The position numbers and the translations under genes are program-made. From Paenibacillus sp. FSL H3-0469 (GTDB lineage: Bacteria; Bacillota; Bacilli; Paenibacillales; Paenibacillaceae): a DNA stretch of 64,000 bases. Where the stretch lies: assembly GCF_038051945.1 (NCBI RefSeq), contig NZ_CP150302.1, forward strand, positions 3,100,001 to 3,164,000, read 5' to 3'. Numbering within the stretch: position 1 is the first letter of the stretch; the number at the start of each line of letters is the position of its first letter. The notes beneath the pieces are model-generated. The model was not told the origin of the DNA. It did not search any database and saw only the letters and a program-made list of their open reading frames with translations. Positions 7,520 through 16,325 of this stretch are shown here, piece after piece.

Positions 7520-9292
7520 CTACGCTAAAGGAAAATAATGGTTCCAGTTGCGCGCTACCCGCTTCGCAATATCCTCGCTCGGAGCCAGCTCCTCCGGGTA
7601 TCCCGGCTTCATCCGGGCATCTACAATGATCGGCAGCGTATAGCTGACACTGCCCCGGTGTACCCCGGCCGCCGAATAAATATCATCCGCCGGATTGAAG
7701 CGGGTGAATACAGACCACAGGAATGAGGTCTGCGTGCTTACCGCCTCTTCCGCCTGATCGACCAGCACAATCAGCGGCCAGGCGGTCTCCCTCTCCTTGA
7801 AGGCAGCCACCAGCCGCTCCGGCAACTCCGGGTCCTCTTCATAGGATGCACCGGAAACGGCTAAACATCCTCCGCAATAAGGCACAGCGGCGGTGATTGA
7901 TGGAAGCTGGCCCTCTGTATAAGTCCTTGGCAGCTGACGGACCGGGCTTCCGATGCCCGCCATCACCGCCTTACTGCCATGGTTCAGCTTGCGTCCGGTA
8001 TAATCCAGCGTATCCATGGAGGTATTGGCAAAGATCGTCAGATCCGTGTGCGGGTTGAAGCGCTCAAGTACCGTTTCCAGCAGCTTGGGGAAATCGGTAA
8101 GCTCCACCTGAACATTAGTCAGCAGCAGGAATTTGGTTAAGGAGAGCTGGCCCTCCCCTAAGATACGAAACGCTGACACCATATACTCACGCGGATAACT
8201 CTCCCTCACGACCGCTGAGGTCAATGAATGCGAACCGGATTCGGAATAGGACCATAGCGCTTTGACCGAAGGGATCAGCAGAGGATAGGCTGGAGCGAGC
8301 AGCCGCTGCAAATAATCCTTCAGATAATAATCCTCCTGGCGCGGCTTGCCGGTGATGGTCGCCGGGTAGATAGCATCCTTGCGGTGCCACATCCGCTGAA
8401 CATGCATAACCGGGAAATCATGCTGCATGGAATAGTAGCCGGACTGGCTGCCATACGGTCCTTCTGCTCTCCGCTCCAGCGGAGACACGCGTCCCCGGAT
8501 GGAGAATTCGGCCTCTGCCGGAATCCGGTGACCGCCCAAGGGGTCCTGCACCATAGGAAGCTTGCCGCCCAGCATCAGCGACGCAAGCAGCAGCTCCGGA
8601 ATCCATTCCGGGACTGGAGCCACTGCCGCAGCAATCAGGGCCGGAGGCCCGCCGATGAAGACAGACACCGGCAGGGTCTCGCCGAGATGCTCTGCCTGCG
8701 AATGATGGAAGCCGCCACCCTTGTGAATCTGCCAGTGAATGCCTGTGGTGCTATCATCATACATCTGAATCCGGTACATTCCGAGGTTATGATCCTTGGG
8801 GTTGGTGATATTCTCCGTATAGACCAGAGGGAGCGTGAGGAATGCCCCGCCATCCTTAGGCCAGGCTGTGATCCGGGGCAGCTCCTTCAGCGGATCACTG
8901 CTGCTGCAGACACCGAGCACCGGAGCCTCTCCTTGCGGTATGTTCTTGGTTCCTGCCCTCAGCAGCTCAAGCAGCACCGTCCTCTCCCGCCATAAGCCGG
9001 CGGCTGAAGGCGGAATCAGCTGCTCCATCGCCGTTGTCAGCGACTTAAGCAGCTGCTCCGGTCTTGTCCCAAAGGCCTTGTTGACGCGCCGGACTGTCCC
9101 GAACAGATTCGTAGCGACCGGGAACGGTGTTCCTTGCACGTTCGTGAACAGCAGTGCCGGGCCTTCCTCCTCCACCACCCGGCGGTGAATTTCGGCAAGC
9201 TCCAGATAAGGATCAACAGGTGTATCTATCACTGCCAGATCCTTATCCCTGCGGAGCTGCTCGATCCATTGTCGTAAATTACTGTATCGCAC
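7520..9292 (-). CDS. UbiD-family decarboxylase, probably in menaquinone synthesis
   Basis: 590 residues from a GTG start at 9292, chosen because GAGGAGG lies nine bases upstream; a longer frame to 9337 has no ribosome site. UbiD features include the STTGIHWQIHKGGGFHH region (about 200) and the EGPYGSQSGYY motif (about 300) with the conserved catalytic Glu. These enzymes use prenylated FMN, made by UbiX, to decarboxylate aromatic acids. Organisms using the futalosine pathway carry a UbiD homologue for naphthoate decarboxylation, and mqnE lies 6 kb away, so that role is likely. No UbiX gene is adjacent. An ordinary aromatic-acid decarboxylase is the alternative. Confidence 0.85.
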   Translation of the reverse strand: MRYSNLRQWIEQLRRDKDLAVIDTPVDPYLELAEIHRRVVEEEGPALLFTNVQGTPFPVATNLFGTVRRVNKAFGTRPEQLLKSLTTAMEQLIPPSAAGLWRERTVLLELLRAGTKNIPQGEAPVLGVCSSSDPLKELPRITAWPKDGGAFLTLPLVYTENITNPKDHNLGMYRIQMYDDSTTGIHWQIHKGGGFHHSQAEHLGETLPVSVFIGGPPALIAAAVAPVPEWIPELLLASLMLGGKLPMVQDPLGGHRIPAEAEFSIRGRVSPLERRAEGPYGSQSGYYSMQHDFPVMHVQRMWHRKDAIYPATITGKPRQEDYYLKDYLQRLLAPAYPLLIPSVKALWSYSESGSHSLTSAVVRESYPREYMVSAFRILGEGQLSLTKFLLLTNVQVELTDFPKLLETVLERFNPHTDLTIFANTSMDTLDYTGRKLNHGSKAVMAGIGSPVRQLPRTYTEGQLPSITAAVPYCGGCLAVSGASYEEDPELPERLVAAFKERETAWPLIVLVDQAEEAVSTQTSFLWSVFTRFNPADDIYSAAGVHRGSVSYTLPIIVDARMKPGYPEELAPSEDIAKRVARNWNHYFPLA

Positions 9293-9353
9293 TATAGCGT
9301 TCCTCCTCAAACAGGACCTTATGCTTATCCCGTCCACCGTTGCCGTATGCTTA

Positions 9354-10289
9354 TTACTTGCTGCCCCTGCCAGCTCCGCTTAACTGCCAGACTCTTACAC
9401 TCATGTAACACAGAACCCCGAAGAGTCCGGAGATCAGCACAATATGAGACATTGCAGCAAATATGTACAATCTTTCATTATTCAGTGTGTATACTACAGC
9501 CGCTCCGCTGAATACCTGCATCAGGCATAACAGGACTGCTGCTACTCCCAGAGCCCTCAGCTCCGGCAGCTCCTTATACTTCCAGAAGGCCAGATGCCCA
9601 AGTATAGCCGTAAGCAGGAACAGAATCGCCGCCGCAATCCGGTGGACGAATACGATCCCTACTCCGCCGCTCATCTCCGGAATCCATTGTCCGTTACACA
9701 GCGGCCAGCCGGAGCACCCGCCCTGGGAACTGGTGTGGCTTACGTAGGCCCCAATGTAGACAACGATATATGAATATACTGCAGTAACCCAGGTTAAGTT
9801 GCGGAAGGCCGGGCGGACTTTGGGACTTCCTGTGCTGAATTCCGCTCCTGGAGCGAAGGTCCGTCTGGTCCCAAGCGCCAGCATCAGGGAACCTGCGAAG
9901 GCGATCAGCGAGAACCCCATATGCAGGGCCATGACCGCAGCTGACTGCGACTTCACTACTGCAAGCGCTCCCATCCCGCCTTGAACGATGACGAAGATCA
10001 GGGTCAGGAGGGCACAGGCCAGCAGATCCTTGCGGTGCCTGGCATAACGCCAGAAGGCAACCATGGAAGCCAGTGATAACAGGCCTGCCAGGCCGCTGAA
10101 CAAGCGGTGGGTATATTCAATCAGAGAGCCGATGGTGTAGGCCGGAATCAGCTTCCCGTGGCACAGTGGCCACTCATTCCCGCATTCCAGTCCCGAGCCG
10201 GTTTTCGTCACCACAACCCCGCCGAACAGTGCCATGAACATAATGAGACAGGTCAGATAGCTGAGCCATTTTAATTGAAGTGTCGTCAA
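9354..10289 (-). CDS. ctaA: Heme A synthase CtaA (COX15 family)
   Basis: About eight transmembrane segments; converts heme O to heme A for cytochrome oxidase. Two cysteine pairs mark the Bacillus-type enzyme: CGNEWPLC after the first helix and CSGWPLC in the second half, each next to a heme-ligand region. The conserved GGVVVTKTGSGLECG opening loop is intact. I placed the start at TTG 10289 (311 residues), preceded by GGGTGAT; an upstream extension to 10439 overlaps the thioredoxin gene and its terminator and adds non-family sequence. ctaB and an SCO gene for the same oxidase lie at 22-24 kb. Confidence 0.9.
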   Translation of the reverse strand: MTTLQLKWLSYLTCLIMFMALFGGVVVTKTGSGLECGNEWPLCHGKLIPAYTIGSLIEYTHRLFSGLAGLLSLASMVAFWRYARHRKDLLACALLTLIFVIVQGGMGALAVVKSQSAAVMALHMGFSLIAFAGSLMLALGTRRTFAPGAEFSTGSPKVRPAFRNLTWVTAVYSYIVVYIGAYVSHTSSQGGCSGWPLCNGQWIPEMSGGVGIVFVHRIAAAILFLLTAILGHLAFWKYKELPELRALGVAAVLLCLMQVFSGAAVVYTLNNERLYIFAAMSHIVLISGLFGVLCYMSVRVWQLSGAGRGSK

Positions 10290-10349
10290 TAGTATCACCC
10301 GTATTGTATAGGAATGAGTATGAAGCATATAAATTCTTATATTTATTAG

Positions 10350-10391
10350 AAAAAAGCACCGCTTCTGCTCAAAATAGGGCGAAAGCGGTGC
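10350..10391 (-). terminator. Rho-independent terminator after the thioredoxin gene
   Basis: Perfect 9-bp minus-strand stem (10383-10391 with 10356-10364) followed by six T. It separates the thioredoxin gene from ctaA. Confidence 0.9.
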
Positions 10392-10398
10392 TGCGTAA

Positions 10399-10743
10399 TT
10401 ACTTGTGAATGCTGAGATAAACGTCCAGCGCCGTATCAAGAAACTTCTCGATTTCCTCCCGGGACTTGCGGAGCTTGTTCACGAACCGGACCAGTTCCCG
10501 TCCATCGGTATACGCGACAAAGCTTGGAATGCCCAGTATATTCTGTTCCTGGCTGACATCGCCTACGGCATCGACATCCACTTCGACCAGGGTAAGGCGC
10601 TCTGCATATTTTTGTTCCACATCCGGCATGAACGGATCAATGAATTTGCAATCCACACACCAATCTGCCTTGAAGACTGCCACCGTCAGGCGCGAAGACT
10701 GAATTGCCACCTGGAACTGGGCAGGGGAGCTGATTTTGTCCAT
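10399..10743 (-). CDS. Thioredoxin-like protein
   Basis: 114-residue thioredoxin fold with active site WCVDC at about residues 28-32 (consensus WCGPC), the cis-proline region LGIPSFVAY near 68, and no signal peptide, so it acts in the cytosol. The WCVDC variant is seen in Bacillus-type thioredoxin-like proteins. ATG 10743 is taken as start (AAGGGAA upstream); an in-frame start at 10779 has no good site. It is monocistronic, with a terminator directly after. Confidence 0.9.
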   Translation of the reverse strand: MDKISSPAQFQVAIQSSRLTVAVFKADWCVDCKFIDPFMPDVEQKYAERLTLVEVDVDAVGDVSQEQNILGIPSFVAYTDGRELVRFVNKLRKSREEIEKFLDTALDVYLSIHK

Positions 10744-10857
10744 CAATTGACCATTCCCTTCTATCAGAAAGTTCCACACGAAGCTTGCTCTTTAAGTGAA
10801 TCAAAATGTACGGAATAAGTCAAACAATAATGACAAATCAAGACAATAGTCATATCA

Positions 10858-12486
10858 TTATTCACCAGCACGCACACGGGCAGGCTGCAGTTTCATCAAA
10901 GGACCCAGCACCTTACGCAGCGGACGGGGATAACCGGCAATCTCCTGGCTGCTGAGTACGCCCAGAATGATCAGGAGAACCAAATAGACAATTACGACTG
11001 CCGCTCCAACCACCAGACAGGTAATCAGGAAGGCCAGACGGGCCGGCATAAGCTGCGTCATCAATATACCTGCTTCATTCAAGCCATAGCCGATACCTGC
11101 CGAGGCCAGGACCGCAATAGAGAAGCCTCCCCAGCGTTTGCCGAGAATGGTGAAGGGGACGATTTTTTTGAGCATCCGCAGATTAAGCATTGTAATCACT
11201 ATGAAGCACAGTGCCGTAGAACCGATAATGCCATAAATGCCAAACCACTGGCTGAACAGGAAATTGGAGCCGAACTTCACGAGGATACCCACAAGCACGT
11301 AATACATGGATATCCGGGATTTGCCCATTCCGAGCAGGATCGAGTTCGTAGTCATCATCGTTATCTGGAAAATAGTACCGAGTGTCAGCATCGCCACAAT
11401 ACCGCTGCCGTCAAGCGATTTGAACAGCAGGCCGTTAACCGAGTAGGCAGCCACAACAAGTGAGACTACAACCGGTGTGCCTGTAAGAATGGAGACCCGC
11501 ATGGCGAGTGTGACCTGACGTTGCAGGTGCTGTTCATCTTTGCGGGCGAAGGCGGCAGATATAATCGGAATCAGCGATGCACTTAGGGCGATCGACAATA
11601 CCGGAGGAATTCCGGCCACACTCTGTGCCCGGCTGCCGAAGATCCCCAGCGTCCACGTAGCTTCCTTCAAGCCGATTTGCCCGCTAAGCAACGGCACAAT
11701 AAAGGTAGTATCAATGAAGTTCACTACAGGCACCGTAACGGAAGACAATACAATCGGTATGGACAGCTTGAAAATATCCTTGTAAATCTTAAGCAGCGGG
11801 ATACGGGCTTCATTCGAGTCATACAAAGCGACCTTCTCCTCGCTGCGGCGCAGCTTCATCGCATAATACAGCATCACGCCGAAGGCGCCGATACTGCCGA
11901 GTACACTGCCGAAGGATGCGCCTGCGGCCATCCAGGTGTTGCTGTAGCCCTGGCGCAGCAGAATAAAGGCAAGCAGAATAGCTGTGGATACCCGGGCAAT
12001 CTGCTCGACAATCTGTGAGATGCCCCCGGCCATCATATTGTTACGGCCCTGGAAATACCCGCGCATCATCGCGATTGCGGGGAACAGCAGCAGCGCCGGG
12101 GCAATCGCCCGGATGGCCAGTGTGCTCTCGGGAACCTTACTGGATTCCGCGTAATAAGGAGCAGCTATGTAGAGCGCTACGCTCATAATCACACCAACCA
12201 CAGCCGCAAAAATCAGCGCCGCACGATACACCTGCTGTGCTTCCTGCGGACGGTTCAGCGCATAGCGCTCGGACACCATTTTACTAAGCGTGCTGGGAAT
12301 ACCGGCTGTCGCCAGAGGCAGCAGCAGCAGATACACATTGTTGGCTTGTGTAAACGCAGCGTTACCGACTTCATTGAATAAATGCTCCAGCGGCACCCGC
12401 TGGGCAAGCCCGAGGACACGGGCTACCAGTGCGGCTGCCGCCAGAATTAGCGTGCCTTTGACAAAGGATTCTTTCTTGGTGGACAA
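10858..12486 (-). CDS. MurJ/SpoVB/YtgP-type lipid flippase
   Basis: 542 residues with about 14 hydrophobic segments of the MOP (polysaccharide transport) superfamily; typical opening FVKGTLILAAAALVARVLGLAQRVPL. Family members flip lipid-linked cell-wall precursors (MurJ/YtgP) or act in spore cortex synthesis (SpoVB); this one cannot be split between those from sequence alone. Start is TTG 12486 behind GAAGG. It lies 26 bases after the DUF456 gene and upstream of an envelope gene cluster. Confidence 0.85.
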   Translation of the reverse strand: MSTKKESFVKGTLILAAAALVARVLGLAQRVPLEHLFNEVGNAAFTQANNVYLLLLPLATAGIPSTLSKMVSERYALNRPQEAQQVYRAALIFAAVVGVIMSVALYIAAPYYAESSKVPESTLAIRAIAPALLLFPAIAMMRGYFQGRNNMMAGGISQIVEQIARVSTAILLAFILLRQGYSNTWMAAGASFGSVLGSIGAFGVMLYYAMKLRRSEEKVALYDSNEARIPLLKIYKDIFKLSIPIVLSSVTVPVVNFIDTTFIVPLLSGQIGLKEATWTLGIFGSRAQSVAGIPPVLSIALSASLIPIISAAFARKDEQHLQRQVTLAMRVSILTGTPVVVSLVVAAYSVNGLLFKSLDGSGIVAMLTLGTIFQITMMTTNSILLGMGKSRISMYYVLVGILVKFGSNFLFSQWFGIYGIIGSTALCFIVITMLNLRMLKKIVPFTILGKRWGGFSIAVLASAGIGYGLNEAGILMTQLMPARLAFLITCLVVGAAVVIVYLVLLIILGVLSSQEIAGYPRPLRKVLGPLMKLQPARVRAGE

Positions 12487-12512
12487 GCTGTTTCGCCTTC
12501 TTCACAATAAAT

Positions 12513-12998
12513 TTAATAGCGTCCGATCCAGATAAAGAAGAGGACGATCATAACAATCTGCAGAATAATCTTGACGACTGTGCTGCTGAACAGCCCGAGC
12601 AGAGCGCCGAAGCTGACCTTCACCGCTTTACCGGCCTTCTCGCCGGCAATCAGCTCGCCGATGAAGGCACCCAGGAACGGGCCGATCAGCAGGCCGAACG
12701 CCGGAATCAGAAACGGGCCGATAATCAGACCGATGGTGCTGCCGATCACGGAGGCGCGGGAGCCGCCGAACTTCTTGACGCCCCAGGCCCCGACCACATA
12801 GTCGGCAATGAACAGCACCACGACGATCAGCGTCTGGGCAATCCAGAACCAGGGACCGAAGGAGCCGAAGGAAAAGAACCAGCCATATACAAAGAATGCC
12901 AGGTAAATCGCAAGCGCCCCCGGCAGGATCGGATATACCGCCCCTGCCATCCCGATTGCGAACAAAGCAATGATCAGAATCCAGCCCAGAATTGTCAA
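12513..12998 (-). CDS. DUF456 membrane protein
   Basis: 161 residues, about five hydrophobic segments rich in Gly, matching the DUF456 pattern (GPFLIPAFGLLIGPFLGAFI). I chose TTG 12998 because AAGGAG at 13008-13013 sits nine bases upstream; the in-frame TTG at 13007 would abut the ribosome site. Function unknown. First gene of a two-gene unit with the flippase. Confidence 0.85.
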   Translation of the reverse strand: MTILGWILIIALFAIGMAGAVYPILPGALAIYLAFFVYGWFFSFGSFGPWFWIAQTLIVVVLFIADYVVGAWGVKKFGGSRASVIGSTIGLIIGPFLIPAFGLLIGPFLGAFIGELIAGEKAGKAVKVSFGALLGLFSSTVVKIILQIVMIVLFFIWIGRY

Positions 12999-13025
12999 TT
13001 CCCTCAACTCCTTATGTTTAGATAG

Positions 13026-13215
13026 CTAGAAATGAAGTCCAAAAGGTGCGGGTCGTAACTGCGGTGAATTTTGGCTTCCAGCCGCTGTTGTCACCAGATT
13101 TCTTGATTCAAACCGCTATTAGCGGTGAAAATCCGGTGACTGCTAATGCTTCCGAAGCTAGCTTTCCTACGGAAAGCTTTCAGGCGGTCGCTACCGCTCC
13201 TCCAGCTCAAACTTC
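13026..13215. repeat. Foldback intergenic element, copy A
   Basis: Nested inverted repeat: outer arms 13090-13101 and 13128-13140 (one mismatch), inner perfect ACCGCT-att-AGCGGT hairpin at 13112-13126, and a second perfect AGCTTTCC-tac-GGAAAGCT hairpin near 13159-13177. It shares the GCCGCTGTTGT, GATTTCTT, AACCGCTAT and GCGGTGAAA blocks with copy B at 39542-39699. It fills most of the gap between the DUF456 and HAD genes. Outer limits are approximate. Confidence 0.7.
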
Positions 13216-13296
13216 CCCTCCGTTACTCCCACCAATTGTTGTCTTTCAGATCAAGCTATATAAAATTCAACAATCCGAAACTCATCGCAACATCTA

Positions 13297-14082
13297 CTAA
13301 GCCTGCTTGGATATGCGTGCAGCCGAGATTCCGGTTTCGGCCTCTGTCAGGATGTACTTCTGAATCACTTCCGCGATTCCGTCTTCGTTGTTCGTAGCTA
13401 CTACTGCATCCGCTTCCTGCTTAACAGCTTCCTGGGCGTTGCCCATAGCCACTCCGAAGCCGGACTGCTGGATAGCTGCCAGATCGTTGAGGCTGTCGCC
13501 TACGGCAACAACCTGGGACATGTTAATGCCCAGCAGCTTGCAGACTTCAAGAATGCCTGAAGCCTTATTGACGCCCAGCGGATTAATCTCCAGGTTGAAT
13601 GGCGAGGAGTTGGTGATCTCCAGCCCGCCCAGCTCCTGCAGCCGCATCAGCAGCTTGTGGCGGATATCGTTATCCTCGGTGGAATAGCCGAATTTCAGCC
13701 ATTCTCTGCTGTCAATCTCACCGTCCCAGCTATCCCGGTTGTACACTTCATCTACGGAGTAAGCCCAGAACCAGATATCGAATTCCTCAGCAATTTTGTG
13801 CATCTCTTTGACCAGCTCCACATCCATCAAGGAGCGGCGGTACAGCTCATTAGGCGCACGCCAGACTTCACTTCCGTTCACCATAATCATTGGAGTGTTC
13901 AGGCCAAGCTGTTCAGCATAAGGCATTGCACTGCGCGAAGAGCGCCCGGTAGACAGGCAGACATGTACGCCGGCCTCCATCGCTTTTTTGATCCATTCCA
14001 CCGTAAGCGGGGTAATCTTCTGTTCGTCGTTCAGTAGGGTTCCATCCATATCCAATGCAAGCAGGCGGTATTTGGCAGTCAT
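13297..14082 (-). CDS. Cof-type HAD-IIB sugar/nucleotide phosphatase
   Basis: 261 residues with HAD motifs: LALDMDGTLLN (nucleophile Asp, residues ~7-17), STGRS (motif II, ~45), and GDSLNDLAAIQ (motif III/IV, ~200) followed by GVAMGNAQEAVK. The Cof subfamily dephosphorylates sugar phosphates, FMN/PLP-like compounds or pyrophosphate derivatives; the substrate is not predictable. ATG 14082 is preceded by GGAGGGG. Downstream of two PBP genes, possibly in the same transcript. Confidence 0.92.
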   Translation of the reverse strand: MTAKYRLLALDMDGTLLNDEQKITPLTVEWIKKAMEAGVHVCLSTGRSSRSAMPYAEQLGLNTPMIMVNGSEVWRAPNELYRRSLMDVELVKEMHKIAEEFDIWFWAYSVDEVYNRDSWDGEIDSREWLKFGYSTEDNDIRHKLLMRLQELGGLEITNSSPFNLEINPLGVNKASGILEVCKLLGINMSQVVAVGDSLNDLAAIQQSGFGVAMGNAQEAVKQEADAVVATNNEDGIAEVIQKYILTEAETGISAARISKQA

Positions 14083-14177
14083 TTGCCACCCCTCCATTCT
14101 TGGTCGCTCTTTCGTTTGAAGGCAACCGTATATTTGGTATTTCTCGCAGATCCATCTCCATCATGGCTATAATATCA

Positions 14178-16292
14178 TCAGTTTGTTGCGGCAGTATTAT
14201 CGGAACTTTCACCGGAAGCAGCTCCGTCATTCGGGTTCGCTGTTTTCAGGCTTTTCTTAGGCACGCCATCCAGCCCGTATTCCCAGTCGTAAGCGTCGAA
14301 AATTTTACGTGCAACCGGAGCCGCACTGTTGGAGCCGAATCCCCCTTCGGGGATGACTACAGCAACAGCCAACTTAGGATTATTACGCGGGGCGAAGGCA
14401 ATAAATACCCCGTTATCGCGCAATTGCCCTTTACCAAGCTGCTGTGAGGTCCCTGTCTTACGGGCAAAATCATAAGGGAAATCTGCGAATGCTGAGACCT
14501 TACTGTTCATACCCTTTTTAATTTCTCTCCAAAAGGACTTGTCAAAGGTCGTCACTTCATCCAGCACCTCGCGCTCAAATTTCTTGACCACCTTGCCCGA
14601 TGAATCCGTAATCTTGCTGACAAGCTGCGGCTTGATCCGCACCCCTTCATTGGCAAGCGTAGAAGCATACTGAGCTAACTGCAGCACCGTATAGCGGCCC
14701 TGCTGTCCGAAGGAGGCATAGACCAATGCGGCTTGCGCACTGCCCGCTGCCTTAGTATCCGTGTAGTTGATCTGTCCCAGGTATTCATTAGGGAGACCGC
14801 TCTGCGTGGATACGCCAAGGCCGAATTCCTTCATATATTTATCCCAGACTCCAATTCCCTCGCCTTTATATTGCTCATAGAGCTTCTTGCCGATCATATC
14901 TACCATGAACACATTGGAGGAATCCTCAATCGCCTTAGCCGGACCCATCCGGCCGTATACGTGCCCCGAGGAATTGCGGACGGAGGATTTATCATCCTTA
15001 CCGAAATAAGCAATCCCTTTGTCTGTGTACGTATAGGAAGTGCTGAAAAAGCCTTCATTCAGACCGATCAACACCGTCAGCGGCTTAATGGTGGAACCGA
15101 GCAGTACGGTGGAACCAAATCCATGGCCGGACAGGCCGGAAGAATAAGGAGTGATCGTCCCGTTCTGGTAGTTGCCCATGATCTTATTCCAGGTATCCGA
15201 ATCCAGCTTCTCCGCTGTCCAGACATTGGTATCGTAATCCGGCATGCTGGCCATGGCTACGATATTGCCGGTATCGACTTCCATCGCCACCGCATAGCCT
15301 GTCTTGGCGTCAGGATGAGTCTTGCCTTGTACAGCGTTGCGGTGCAGCCAATTGATCTGTTCGGTGATAGCCTGCTCCGTCTTAAGCTGAACATTCTTGT
15401 CAATCGTCATCCAGATATCATTACCCTTGACAGGCGGCACTACCTCTTCCACCTTCTCGGCCATATTCTGCGGATTCACCGAGATGACCTGATAGCCGTT
15501 CTTGCCGCGCAGCTCCCGCTGATATTGCAGCTCCAGGCCGTCGAAGCCGACGAATTCATCGTCTTTATAATTCAGGCCGGGATCTGCGCCGATCTTCTTC
15601 ATGGCGCTCTGAATATTCTTGTAGATGTTGAGCGTATTGGAGGATTTGAAGGGCTTGATATACCCGACCGTCTGCACGGCTACGGTATCCTTGTCGTAAT
15701 GACGTACGCCTTCTTCCACGATCTCAAGGCCCGGGAATTCGCTTTTGTGCTCCATGAAATAAGCGATTTCCTTGGTGGTCAGACCGGATTTGATCTTGCG
15801 GGCCATATAGCCCGAATATTTCTTGAAATATAAATCCAGAGAATTAATTACTTCATTAACAGTCAGCTTCTCGCCGTTCGGGTCGCCATATTCATCAAAT
15901 TTCGCAACCAGATTATTTGCCAGCGCATACGCATTGGCTCTTGCCTCCGGCTTAAGCGAGCTGATTCCCGTTTCCTTATCCACCACTTTAGCTGTATATT
16001 CCTTCGTTAGCGTAACATACAGCGTTTGAACAGAGGTGGAGTAAGCAATTTGCTCGCCTGCGGCTGCGCGGATACCTCCACGGATCGAGGCGAGTGGTAC
16101 ACTTTTGGTATCCCGGCTGGCCTCCACCTCCGTCAGTGTCGGTCCTTCCACAAATTGAATAACTGCGAGACGGATAATAATCACACAAAAAATAACAAAC
16201 GTGCTGAAGAAAAACACGTTAAGCCGCAGGCCAAGCGAGCTCTTGCTGTCCTTCTCTTCCGGGGGGGAGGCCTGCTTTCGGAAAACACCCAC
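14178..16292 (-). CDS. Class B penicillin-binding protein (peptidoglycan transpeptidase), paralogue 1
   Basis: 704 residues: one N-terminal membrane anchor (LNVFFFSTFVIFCVIIIRLAV), a dimerisation/pedestal region, and a C-terminal transpeptidase domain with SxxK as STIK (about residue 398), SxN as SSN (about 461) and KTG as RKTGTS (about 618). No glycosyltransferase domain, so it cross-links peptides only. GTG 16292 has a GAGGAG site. It is a tandem paralogue of the next upstream gene, with all three motifs kept in both. The Ser/Ala/Asn-rich tail after KKSLK is unique to this copy. Confidence 0.93.
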   Translation of the reverse strand: MGVFRKQASPPEEKDSKSSLGLRLNVFFFSTFVIFCVIIIRLAVIQFVEGPTLTEVEASRDTKSVPLASIRGGIRAAAGEQIAYSTSVQTLYVTLTKEYTAKVVDKETGISSLKPEARANAYALANNLVAKFDEYGDPNGEKLTVNEVINSLDLYFKKYSGYMARKIKSGLTTKEIAYFMEHKSEFPGLEIVEEGVRHYDKDTVAVQTVGYIKPFKSSNTLNIYKNIQSAMKKIGADPGLNYKDDEFVGFDGLELQYQRELRGKNGYQVISVNPQNMAEKVEEVVPPVKGNDIWMTIDKNVQLKTEQAITEQINWLHRNAVQGKTHPDAKTGYAVAMEVDTGNIVAMASMPDYDTNVWTAEKLDSDTWNKIMGNYQNGTITPYSSGLSGHGFGSTVLLGSTIKPLTVLIGLNEGFFSTSYTYTDKGIAYFGKDDKSSVRNSSGHVYGRMGPAKAIEDSSNVFMVDMIGKKLYEQYKGEGIGVWDKYMKEFGLGVSTQSGLPNEYLGQINYTDTKAAGSAQAALVYASFGQQGRYTVLQLAQYASTLANEGVRIKPQLVSKITDSSGKVVKKFEREVLDEVTTFDKSFWREIKKGMNSKVSAFADFPYDFARKTGTSQQLGKGQLRDNGVFIAFAPRNNPKLAVAVVIPEGGFGSNSAAPVARKIFDAYDWEYGLDGVPKKSLKTANPNDGAASGESSDNTAATN

Positions 16293-16325
16293 AGTTTTTC
16301 ACTCCTCTACATCAAAATAAACCGT

